Assembly (NCBI GenBank): GCA_002197995.1
Contig: NGZR01000005.1
Span: 496,001 to 560,000 of the forward strand
Direction of reading: 5' to 3'
DNA from: Gaeumannomyces sp. JS-464
Lineage: Eukaryota > Ascomycota > Sordariomycetes > Magnaporthales > Magnaporthaceae
Length of the DNA stretch: 64,000 nt
The notes beneath the pieces were generated by a model that worked only from the letters and a program-made list of their open reading frames with translations, searched no databases and was not told where the DNA came from. Below, piece after piece: positions 52,476-62,354 of this stretch (position 1 is its first letter; the number at the start of each line of letters is the position of its first letter). The translations under genes and the position numbers were made by a program.

Positions 52476-53524
52476 GTATTTTCTTTTTTTCGAGTGCCTA
52501 CAAATTCGGGCTGTGGCCTGCAAGCGCGTTGAAGCTGTTGGTTGGTTGTTCCGTTCCGCGATGGGAAATGGAAGTTGTGTCTCATAGTTTGTTGGAATGC
52601 ACGGTACGTACTGGCAGTCAATTGTATCGACATATTCAGCCACTCGTCTCTATTTGTATGCCAGGTACCTCTATGTATCTTTTCGGTGAGACCCGTGATG
52701 ATATTTGCGCGCAAAAAAAAAAAAAAGAAAAGATGCCGAACGTGCAGGAATTCGGCCGCTAGCCGAAAATGCCAAGCGCCGAAGTGCCATCAAAAGCGGC
52801 TCCTTGTGGGCAGTGATCCCTGTTCGTGAATTTTATCAATCGTTATCAGATGATCTGATCAAAATCAGGGGCGACATCGGGTCCCTGTGGATGCTCTCCG
52901 CCCGTCTTGACCAATAGCTTGGGCCGATGGCGTTTCCGTGATTTCTTGTGCCCCTAACGAGCTCCGCTCCCAGCCGACCTAAGCAACCCAGAGCCAAGTC
53001 AGAGCCGTCAGCAAAGGCCGTATCCGTGGGAAAGAATTTTCATCCTGCCCCTCCTGGGAACGTATCCTGGCACTGTGTAACAAGCCGCGGGCGGGTCGGC
53101 AGGACGATGAACAGGACGGTTGCGACCTGTCGTTGCTTCTCTTCGAGAATCCTGCTCGTGGAAAGGTCTGGCCTCAAGGCCGACATCCACCTTTGGCCCT
53201 CGGCAGCCCCGCCCAGGCCAATATCCCACGCTGCGATGCACCGCCGATCTCCGGTGCTTGGTGGAGGGAACAGGCGAGCCGTGCGGGTTTCCCCTGCCCG
53301 ACCCGCCTGCCATGCTCCCACCGCTCCCAGATGCCATGCGTGCCACCCTTCCTCGCTCCTACATAGCTGCCAGGCCTCCGCGCGATTTTCTTCCTTGCTC
53401 CCCGGTTCTTATGCTTTCCCCTGAGCTCACACACTTGACCTGCCATCGCGCCTGTCACGCATCTGCACCTGGAGAAAGCTATCGCTCTGTCGGACAAGAG
53501 TAATCGCGTCTCCTGCCAGCACCA
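52476..53524. other. Intergenic, upstream of the siderophore transporter
   Basis: No gene recognised; a run of 13 A lies near 52,712-52,725. GATCTGATC and TTATCAGATGATCTGATC near 52,845-52,862 contain GATA-type motifs in both orientations (TGATC/GATAA relatives), of interest because fungal iron-uptake genes are repressed by GATA factors. This is only suggestive. Confidence 0.35.
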
Positions 53525-55467
53525 ATGGCCGAGAAGGATATAACTCCGGCCACCGGCGCCCCCGCCCCTGCCGCGTCGGGCATGCCCGTCGCCGACACCA
53601 ACGCAGGGCTCCAGGAAGTCATCAACAGCAGCTCCGAGAAGAGCGCTAACCCTCCCAGCCCCGACCTTGAGAAGCAGGTGCCGGCGGGCAGCACGCAACA
53701 TACGGCGGCCGACGACGACATCAACCAAAAGCCTGTGTCGGACGACAGCTCCGACTTCAAGCAGGATGGTGTGGCCAGGGTCCAGGCTGTGACGTCGGTC
53801 TGGACGAGCAAGACGATGTGGAGCATGTTTGCCATGTGAGTCCGGTCTGCCTCTGCTTTCCGACTTCCCGATAGCCGGCTTCAGGACAACTAACCTGACC
53901 AACCGACGCATCACAGGCTCTACGTCGTCTCTTTCGTCGACAGCCTCACGGGCAACGTCCAAGGCGCGCTCTCGCCCTACGTGACCTCGTCGTTCGGTCG
54001 GCACGGCCTCCTGGGCACCACCAGCATTGTCTCGACCATCCTAGGCGGCGTCGCCCCGCTGACGGTAGCCAAGCTGATCAACGTCTGGGGCCGGCTCGAG
54101 GGCCTGATCGTCATGGTCTTCCTGAGCGTGGTCGGCCTGGTCATGAAGGCCGTGTGCCAGGACGTCCAGACGTACGCGGCCGCGCAGACGCTCTATTGGG
54201 TCGGTCACATGGGCCTGCTCTTCATCGTCAACGTCACCTTGGCCGACATGACGACGCTCAAGAACCGCATGATCGCGCTGGGCTTCAACACGTCGCCCAT
54301 GATCATTAGCTACGTCACGGGCCCCGTCATCGCGGACCGCTTCATCCACGAGTCCACCTTCCGCTGGGCCTTTGGCGCCTTCAGCATCATCCTCGTCGGC
54401 GTCACCGTCCCCGTCGCCCTCGTCTTCATCGTCAACGAGCGCAAGGCCAAGGCCGCCGGCATCCTGCCCGCCGAGCCGTCGGGCCGCTCGTGGGTCGAGG
54501 CCTGCCGGTACTACTGGGTGCAGTTCGACGTCGTCGGCCTGGTGCTCATCACCGCCGGCTGGTCGCTGCTCCTGTTGCCCTTCTCGCTGACGACATACGT
54601 GCCGGGCGGCTGGGCGAACGGCAGCCTGATAGCCATGCTCGTCATGGGGCCCGTCATCCTGGGCGCCTTCGTCGCGTGGGAGTACTGGTGGACGCCGGTG
54701 CCCTTCTTCCCGTGGAAGTACCTGTGCGACCGCACGGTGCTGGGCAGCTGCATGGTGTACGGCTTCATGTTCGTCTCCATCTTCTGCTGGGACACGTACT
54801 ACTTCTCGTACCTGCAGGTCGCGCACTTCCAGGACATCACGAGCGCGGGCTACATCCTCAACGCCTTCTCGCTGACCAGCGCCGCGCTCGGCGTCTTCAT
54901 TGGCGCCGGCATCCGCTGGACCGGCAACGTCAAGTGGACCGCCGCCGTCGGCGTGCCGTTCCTGGTCCTGGGCACGGGCCTGCTGGCGCGCTTCCGCAAC
55001 CCGGAAACCTCGATCGGGGTCCTGGTGATGCTGCAGGTCTTCAACGGCGTCAGCAGCGGCCTGTTCGCGCTGTGCGGGCAGCTGGCCGTCATGGCGTCGG
55101 TGGGCCACAACGAGATCGCCGTCGGGCTGGCGCTGCACGGTTTGGCGGCATCGGCGCCGCCATCGGCCAGGCCATTGCTGGCGGGCTGTGGAATAACGTG
55201 CTGCCATTCAAGCTGGCGGAGCTGCTGCCGGACGAGGCAAAGGCCGACGCGGCGCTGATCTTTGGCGATATGGTCAACCAGATGAAGCAGGGCGGCGCCG
55301 TGCGCGACGCGATCATCGCCGCATACAGCCACGTCCAGCACCTAATGGTAATCGCTGGATGTGCCTTTGTGCCTCTCGTCGTTGGCTCCCTGTTGCTGTG
55401 GAAGAACATTAACGTCAGGGAGCTCGAAGCCGTGAAGGGAACGCAGACGAAGGGCAGAGTCTGGTAA
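53525..55467 (+). CDS. Siderophore-iron transporter, MFS SIT family, one frameshift
   Basis: Exon 1 (53,525-53,835) encodes an acidic N-terminal tail (MAEKDITPATGAPAPAA..). An intron, 53,836-53,916 (GTGAGT..CACAG), joins it to 'MLYVVSFVDSLTGNVQGALS', the conserved start of SIT transporters. Family landmarks follow: 'SIVSTILGGVAPLTVAKLIN'-'VWGRLEG', 'TYAAAQTLYWVGHMG', 'CWDTYYFSYLQVAHFQDIT' and, near the end, 'AVRDAIIAAYSHVQHLM'. About 14 membrane segments are expected. The family imports ferric siderophores across the plasma membrane with protons. A single base is missing near 55,140 ('GLALHG' then 'FGGIGAAIGQAIAGGLW' in the next frame). Only this shift separates it from a full-length 617-residue protein, so it may be an assembly error. 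Confidence 0.85.
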
Positions 55468-56443
55468 GGGGTTAATGCTGCTATATCCCCTAGAGTGCGG
55501 TTGTCCTACCGACCTCTGCAAAAGGAAATCTTTTGTGGGCCAATTCGCAGTGTGTTCCTGTAACCTCAAGGTACTGATCTGCGAACGAAACGCGCTTCAA
55601 ATGCAAGGTTCGCAATGTACCTCACTGTTTAAGAAGTTTTACTAGTACCTTCGCCTTACGCTAAAATTGGTGGGGATGTAAGTACTGCGAATTTGAACGA
55701 TTTCGTTGGTTGGCATGGGCGCGATCAGCGGCCGGTAGGACGACTGCACTCGAAGGGATGCTGAAAAAAAAATTATCGACGAGATTAGTGGGCAGATTCC
55801 GGTGAGAGCAGAGGGAGAATAATACACCAGTTTTGCGCCTCTAGCCGTTTTGGATTTGGTGGTAAGGAGTGCCAATAAGGAATCGGCGCTAGGGCACTTA
55901 GGGGCTAGTCTAGAGGCCTAGTGCCTTTACGGTCTAGATGCCCGCTCTAATCAGACGTTCGAGATCGCCTCGCCCGCTTGTAGCACCTTTAAGTGCTGAC
56001 GCCGTAGCTAAAAGCGAGAGGTGGTGGCCCAGCACCCCAGCTCACCGGCGTCGCAGAGCCCATCAGGATGACGTGAGCGTGGGGATCCTGGGCTCCCCAG
56101 GGACCAGCCACACACTTACCCCCCACCTCTCGCCGCGTGCGGTGTGCCCAGACATTGACTCCAGGCAGCAACATACAGGGGTGAATCAAGCAAAGTTGCA
56201 AAATTGTAGGGATAAACTGGTGGAATCCATTCCGAGAGCAATAGCTAAACGCCAACTCCATACGAGAACAATGCTAGCGCTATGATCCCATCCCAGACAA
56301 GCCAAACTCCAAATGATGCAAAAACCTCAGCCCGCTCTCCCAACCGATACCCCTTTCACCATGACCCAGACCGCCCACCGAGACATCCGCATTGCCCCTC
56401 ACCCCCTGGTCACCCGCCGCTGCTCGATCCCCTGCCCTTCAAC
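55468..56443. other. Intergenic, no gene seen
   Basis: 976 bp between convergent genes. The part near 55,880-55,935 has clustered CTAG-containing words (TCTAGAGGCCTAGTG), possibly old repeat debris. No domain-bearing frame is seen. Confidence 0.45.
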
Positions 56444-57119
56444 TTAGGCAGTGAACTTCAGGGCCCGCGCGAAGCGGCGCTCCGGCAGGCTGCGCTTGCC
56501 GGGGCGCTTCTTGGCCGGGGGCGGGGGCAGGGGCTGGCTCTGCTTGATGGCCGTGCAGCCCTTCTCCACGTCCTTGCCGATCTTCTCGAGCTCCTGGAAG
56601 TTCTTCAGCGCGACGTCCTTCTGCTTCTTGTTGTCGCCGGCGGCCCCGACGATGTCTTTGGCGTAGGCGCGCTCCAGGCTGCTGATGCGTGTTTCGTAGC
56701 CCTCCATCATGGTGACCACCTTGGGGGCCTTGTCCTTGGCGGCCTCCTTGTACTTCTTGGTCGTCTCCTTGAGCCGGCCGGCTTCGAGGCCGAAGGCGCG
56801 GTGGATGTCGCGGCCTGGGAGGAAGTCGAGTTAGGTTAGTAAACAAAGGCGACAATCTTTCAGTGTCGGCGAGAAGAAAGTGATGGGAGAGGGTATGAAA
56901 AAGGGCACGTGTCAACTTACTGCGTCCTTGTTGATGTTGTTCCTGTAGTCATATTGGATCTTCCAGGCGGCGCAAACGAAGCCGACACCCAATGACGACG
57001 CTCGGGACGTTGCCCCTAGGCTCGACGGCCTCCGGCTCGGGCTGCGGGGCGGGCGACGCCAGCGCGGGGGCGCCGAAGAGGAGGGCGGTGATGCCGATGG
57101 CCTTGAAGTTGAAACGCAT
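56444..57119 (-). CDS. Small secreted protein with helical C-terminal half
   Basis: ATG at 57,119 begins a signal peptide, MRFNFKAIGITALLFGAPAL, followed by ASPAPQPEPEAVEPRG, a likely propeptide. The next part is best read, one base out of frame, as 'GVGFVCAAWKIQYDYRNNIN'-KDA. An intron, GTAAGT..CCCAG (about 56,930-56,818), leads to 'RDIHRAFGLEAGRLKETTKK' and on to 'MMEGYETRISSLERAYAKDI'. The end is basic and proline-rich (PLPPPPAKKRPGKRSLPERR). The second half has coiled-coil character. The phases of the middle part do not reconcile without one or two indels, so the gene is either damaged, misassembled or spliced differently. No family is recognised; the size and signal peptide fit a secreted effector-like protein. 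Confidence 0.55.
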
Positions 57120-59660
57120 TGTGGATGATGTTGGGGAGGGTGTGGTTATAGGTTGGGAGTTTCTTGTTTCTAGAAAAGGCGATGTGAATCGAAAGAGGAG
57201 GGAGATGTCTGAGATGTGTTGCTGGTGAGGTGATGAAGCTGATGGAGATGGAGATACAAATTTCCCAAACCAAGGCACACAAGTGCTCGTCCTTTTATCT
57301 TCGTTGAGCCTGCCGTGGTCTCCCATCCAGATTACTGTTATGTCGACAGACAGACTTCCCGCTTGCCCGTGATTCTCGATCTCGACTCTATTTTTGGCCC
57401 TCCTCTTGCTGCTGCCTCGCAAGGCCATCCATCCGTCGGAGATTTTTCCTGCGCGCCAAAGTAAACCGTAGTAATTTCCGTGGGGGTCGCACTCCTCGGC
57501 GTCAAGTCCGAGGTGCGAGCCTTGGCCTCGCAGGCTTTGCCTGGCTCGAATTGCAGGTACATGCACATCCGCCTCGCTGGCGGGTGGGCACCCAACGTGG
57601 TGCATACAGGACAGCGTCACTTCGTGGCTTGGGCTGTGTCACTAGTGCGCGGCTTAAGCTGGGGTGAAGCCACGCGCTGGGCCACGCCGGGCGCTCTGGA
57701 CCAATGGCGGATCATTATCTCATGCACTTTGGAACGTTGAAATCCTTTGGATTAGAGGTCATCAATGCTCGCCCCACACCCCCTTGATGGCCTATCCCAA
57801 CCAGCCAGCAAACAGCATTGCTTCCATCGTATGTCGGCGAGCGTCCATTGGCCTCCACGAACGGTAAAATTATCACCTGGAGGCTTGGAGTAGTTGGCCG
57901 TGGCCGGCCTCGGCCTGGCATTTACACAGCCAGGAGCGTCGCTTACCTGGCACCTTACTGAGCTTCCACGAAATGCGTACGCTTTCGCCAGTGTAGGGAG
58001 CAATACTGGAGATTAGGCCAATCAGACCTTTTCTTTGGACTGGCATGGTCGAGGGTATCATAACTTTCGTCTTCGGCACAAGCCGCAGGAGTCCAGCCCA
58101 TCGCTCACACCTGAAACCATATTCGACATTCGTGAATGTTGCGTAAAAATACACATCCCCCGGCCAAATTCCGCCACTTTGTATACTTTTTGCGTTCATT
58201 TCAACCGAGTATGCAATCTTCGACGGTTGAAGTTTAGGCTATGGCATCGCCTATTAGGGGCGGCCGGAGGTCTCCTTTGAATAATCAACAGCTTATCGTG
58301 CTACCGCCAGGAGTGAACCTCATGAGTGACGGTTAAATATTGGCCCGCAGACCACTCGATAGCAGTCCTCTAGGGACCCGTTCACCAACAAAGCTCTATC
58401 TCGCTCTAGCTCTCTGGGGCTCCCTCTCTCTACCGCTCCATCATAAAAAGGGAAGTTGGAAAGAAGAAAAAAGTGGAGAAAAAAGAAAAAAAAGAAGTAA
58501 AAAAAAAGAAAGAAAAAGAAGAAAAAGAACATTCGTTTCATTGGGTTGTCGATATAAATATCTGGCCAGTCGTACGGTCCAGCAAACCTCCACTTGTTCG
58601 GGTGGTGAGCTAGACAACTATCGAATAATTTACTCAGTCTGGTTTTTTAAGGCAGTGACAGGTAGTAATTAAACGCTATTGACAGATTTCAGAGAGCGTC
58701 AGGGCTAAAAAATATAGGTGGCTGCTCTAACCTAAACGGATCGGAGCCTGGCCGTCTGGAAGGGGGCCTTCTCCGACTGTTCTTGTACGGGCTGCGACAT
58801 GGTGGACGGGGGAATACGACAATAAGAACAAGCAGTCAGGTAACGAGAGAAAAACCACAGTGGGAGTTGATGTATCTGAAAGCGATTCCAGAGGTTTCCA
58901 ATCAACTAAACGCTACGTTCCCACGCAAGCCGAGTTCTGGCTTATTCTCCGAGACTGGCGGCTCCGTAAAGAAACCAAGCACGGGAACAATTCCCAACGT
59001 TCCAAATCGGGTGCCTGAAATTCGGGAACCCAGTTCATTGGTTGGAGGGAGGGAAGATACGACAGGGCCAATTCGTCTTTGTGGAAAGTGGGCAACGGTG
59101 GGCATTGTTGTGTGGTCGTCTCCGCAGCTTTAGGAGACACCAGAAGCTAGAGTCAAAGTTTCTCGCTGGCGCTCAGGATACAGCTAGGGCCATGGAGAAT
59201 GCCCGGGTCCACAATTTCATTGATTCACATCGCCCGAAGGGTCTTGCAATACTGGGCAGCCACGCCCGCTCTGCCGCGCGCTGAGCCCTTCCCCTCCCTC
59301 TTCTTTCTTTCCTCCTCGCTATGCCCGCTGTAAAGTTTCTGCTCCTTGTCCAGGCCTCTGCTTTCCACCCACATCACTCCCATCGACAACATGTTCTTCT
59401 TACTCCCCAAGATGAACAGCGCGTCAGCACACGCCCAACAGGAGGATGAGATAGCCGGGGATACGCTACAGCGCTCTCGTCGATCACCTACCTAACCGCC
59501 GTCCACCCGATGGCCGCAAAGCATAAGAACAATGGTCATGTCGGATTGTCCGATCAAAAACCTTCATGGCTTGCTCCACCACAAACCCTTTGTCCTTTTG
59601 CTTTCCTGAGTTCTTTGTCCTTGGTTCTCTCCACCCCCCGCCACGAACTTAAATCCAACG
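57120..59660. other. 2.5-kb stretch without a recognised gene
   Basis: Only short frames without known domains. A purine-only tract (A/G) runs from about 58,443 to 58,530 with few interruptions. The left end holds the promoter of the secreted protein, including CT-rich runs; the right end holds that of the 482-residue protein. Confidence 0.45.
58443..58530. repeat. Low-complexity polypurine tract
   Basis: About 90 bp almost entirely A and G (AAAGAAGAAAAAAG-type sequence), with no coding interpretation. Confidence 0.8.
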
Positions 59661-61109
59661 ATGGCTTCCGCGCTGTCCCCCTCTCTCTGCTTCCCGAGAC
59701 GCATGGGTCTTCGGTTCTTTTATCCTGCTGCACAGATCACTCGCCTCGGCGCCTTGTCACTCAATATGGAAATCCCCGACCGTCTCGTCTTTGGGCGTCC
59801 CACCCTCTACATACGCATCAAAAGGCGGTGCTCGAGCATCAAGAACAAGGTCACGACGGCAATCAAGGACATCGTCCGCCATACGCCAGATGAGGACGTG
59901 CCCTACAACCCCCCAAACTGGCAAGGAGAGTTCGATTTTGAGGAACAAGCTCGCCACGAGGTTCGAGAACTGAGAAAGCGCCACTACTACATTCCTCCAC
60001 AGGGACTCTATGACCCTGCCCCCGAGACCCCAATAACCCGAGAGCGACTTCTCTTCTCCGAGGTGCACTCAGCCGCCGCCAGCCTCGACTACCAGTGGAG
60101 AGAGAAAGGCCAGCAAGCGCCCCCAGCTCTAATGCCTACCATTAGCGCCATCAGCGTCAAGAGAGTGCACAACCTCGATGGCGATCATCTCGGATCCAAC
60201 ATGAAAAACCAGCTGTCCATCGCAAACAGCAAGAGCAGCAGTCTCGGAGACTCTGATGTCCACAACGACAGTAGTGACTGGGAAACTGAAGTCGAAGACG
60301 ACGACGACCCCTTCGCGCATCGGTTCTTTCCTCAAAACAGGGAGACCCTGCAGTTCGACGAGCCCCAGCTGTTTCTCGAGCTAGCCAGAGACAGGCTGCT
60401 GTGCGATCTCGGCGTTGACGCCCTGCCGGTACGGCCTGCGTCCAGGTCAGCGTGTGTTCCGAGGCCACGCATCGATGGACGACAGCTCGAGACTCCGCGC
60501 CACAAGGAGAGGCGGCTCTCGCGAGGCAAGACTGGACGCATCCCCGAGCCCTGGCAGAAGGGTGTGCCACGAGATTGGCAGCACTGGTGGGGCCATCACC
60601 CGGCGCCAATCCAGGGCTTGATGGAGCTCGAGGGTCGGAAGTACTGGCACGACAACCGCTTCTACTCGTCGCCGGGCTCGCTCGCCATGGAGCCGTGCCC
60701 GACTTGGCTGCGCGCCAACAAGTCTGCCGATTATTCGGTCCAGTTCCGGCCAGGACTGGGCCAGTTCGGCCAGCCGTTCAGGCCGTTCCAGCAGCGTATG
60801 CAGGCCTACTCCACCGAGGATCTGGCCGCAGGAGATCTGGACAGCAGCACTGGTGTGGTCGGTGGGGAAACCCACAACGCCAACACCAGACGGCCAGTCT
60901 GCTCCAGCAAACTCAAGGAGCGGCTGGCACGCCATCGGAAGCCGCTCAAATCCCCCCGCGAGCAACTTGAGCGCATTAGCGCAGAGAATGGCGCCGTGGA
61001 GACTGATACGCTGTCTGCCGGGACTCCCTCCCATCCCGACCCCCAGGCCGACTCCAGGCTTTCGTTCGACGACCTGTGGTCCAAGTATGGCACCGGTGAG
61101 GAGGAGTAG
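59661..61109 (+). CDS. Hypothetical 482-residue protein
   Basis: A single long intronless frame. The first ~35 residues are basic/hydrophobic, and a second Met (MEIPDRLVFGRP, about 59,766) is an alternative start. The N-terminal third has 'IRIKRRCSSIKNKVTTAIKD' and 'YNPPNWQGEFDFEEQARHEV', with helical charged segments. The middle has an acidic patch (DWETEVEDDDDPFAH). The central part is Trp/His/Pro-rich ('PEPWQKGVPRDWQHWWGHHP'), then a disordered Ser/Thr/Arg-rich tail ending 'WSKYGTGEEE'. No domain is recognised. The length, absence of stops and non-random composition argue that it is a real gene; it resembles lineage-specific hypothetical proteins of filamentous ascomycetes. Confidence 0.75.
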   Translation: MASALSPSLCFPRRMGLRFFYPAAQITRLGALSLNMEIPDRLVFGRPTLYIRIKRRCSSIKNKVTTAIKDIVRHTPDEDVPYNPPNWQGEFDFEEQARHEVRELRKRHYYIPPQGLYDPAPETPITRERLLFSEVHSAAASLDYQWREKGQQAPPALMPTISAISVKRVHNLDGDHLGSNMKNQLSIANSKSSSLGDSDVHNDSSDWETEVEDDDDPFAHRFFPQNRETLQFDEPQLFLELARDRLLCDLGVDALPVRPASRSACVPRPRIDGRQLETPRHKERRLSRGKTGRIPEPWQKGVPRDWQHWWGHHPAPIQGLMELEGRKYWHDNRFYSSPGSLAMEPCPTWLRANKSADYSVQFRPGLGQFGQPFRPFQQRMQAYSTEDLAAGDLDSSTGVVGGETHNANTRRPVCSSKLKERLARHRKPLKSPREQLERISAENGAVETDTLSAGTPSHPDPQADSRLSFDDLWSKYGTGEEE

Positions 61110-62354
61110 TGGTCTAGGTTTGACTACTAGCTCGCTGATGAGCTTACCGGCTTTCGGTCATGCGCACGTCACCATCTTCAGGTGGTGTGCTGGTGTTCAA
61201 AGACAAGCTGCGGACTGTCCTGTTACTGTTGTTGTAAAGGCGTCAGGAAACTCGAGGCTGGCCGGCATTGCTAGGTCATCGATCCGGGGAGTACCTTCCT
61301 CTCGCTGGTCTGGAGTTGCGAATCTTGTTGTTCCCGTTCCACAAGCTGGAACAGTGCCTTTTCGGCCGCGAACCCACCACGCGAGTCCGGTGATCTCGGA
61401 AACTCTGGTCCGCGGAGCTTTGGCGGTACTTTGGCGAGTCGACGTCGACCAGAAGGATTTAATCCTGCGCGTGTCGAAATTACAATACGCGAACCACCCC
61501 AGCCGCCGCCGACAAGCAAAGGCGCGGTTACGGATTTGACCAATTCCGGAGAATGGGGTCAGGTGAACTGACACCAATTCAGCACCCGGCTTCCCTCCGA
61601 CGGGCGGTTTCCCTCCGGGATTTCAGCCTCCTACCGGTGCCCCCGGTTTCGGACGTGGCCAGGGTCCGCCTGGCTTCCAGCCGCCACCGTGCCGATAAAC
61701 GAACCCACGCCGATGAACGAGACTTCGGCGAATCGAGCGGAGGGATTCGAGCAAAAGATGTCGGAAAATAGTCTTGCTTGAGGTCGAAGAATCAGCATAA
61801 AAACGCTGTTGGCGTGTCATGCTGCTCGGATTCTTCGTCTGGAGGCAATCGTCCTCGTCGTGGTTAAGAAGCTTGCTTACAGACGGGCAAACTAGCTACG
61901 CCGACCGTCGGGCCCTCAGCCAGACAGACCGGCGTATCGTCAAGCATCTTGACGACAAGAGGGAGATCCAAGTGCTGATGGCATCACACGACGTTTGCTG
62001 GGAGCTCGATAGCATAGCGCACGACGACCCATTAGCGGTGTGCTCCGGATGTTCGGCAAAGCCCTCTGCCTAGACAAGGGGCGCCGCGGCCGCGGCGTGT
62101 TGATGCTGCCGGCACTGAAATGTGACTTTTACAGAACCTTCCTGAACGAGGCCATACTAGCCGAGTGGGTTCTTGCGGAGCAGTCGCAGAACCACGCCTA
62201 CTCGCACGATGCGTTTGTGCCCGATGGCTGTCGGAAAGGATGGGGTCATCGAGTCGCCGCTTTCCGAGTTTAGAATGGAAGACTGAACGGTGATTGTCGA
62301 AGGAATCATGTGTACAGGGATGGATACATTGTTAAGGGGTTTCCTGTTTTACAT
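61110..62354. other. Region with two short protein-like frames
   Basis: Plus-strand frames at 61,819-62,073 ('TDRRIVKHLDDKREIQVLMA') and 62,040-62,273 ('RGVLMLPALKCDFYRTFLNE', 'AILAEWVLAEQSQNHAY') look protein-like, overlap in different frames and may be fragments of one decayed gene. No family is recognised. Confidence 0.35.

Noticed and set aside
52034..52714. Minus-strand frames with long poly-Lys, poly-Arg and poly-Glu tracts
   Set aside because: They are translations of the CTT microsatellite; flanking sequence is antisense to the two-span membrane gene.
54041..55207. 388-residue minus-strand frame
   Set aside because: His/Gln/Asp/Arg-rich shadow antisense to the siderophore transporter.
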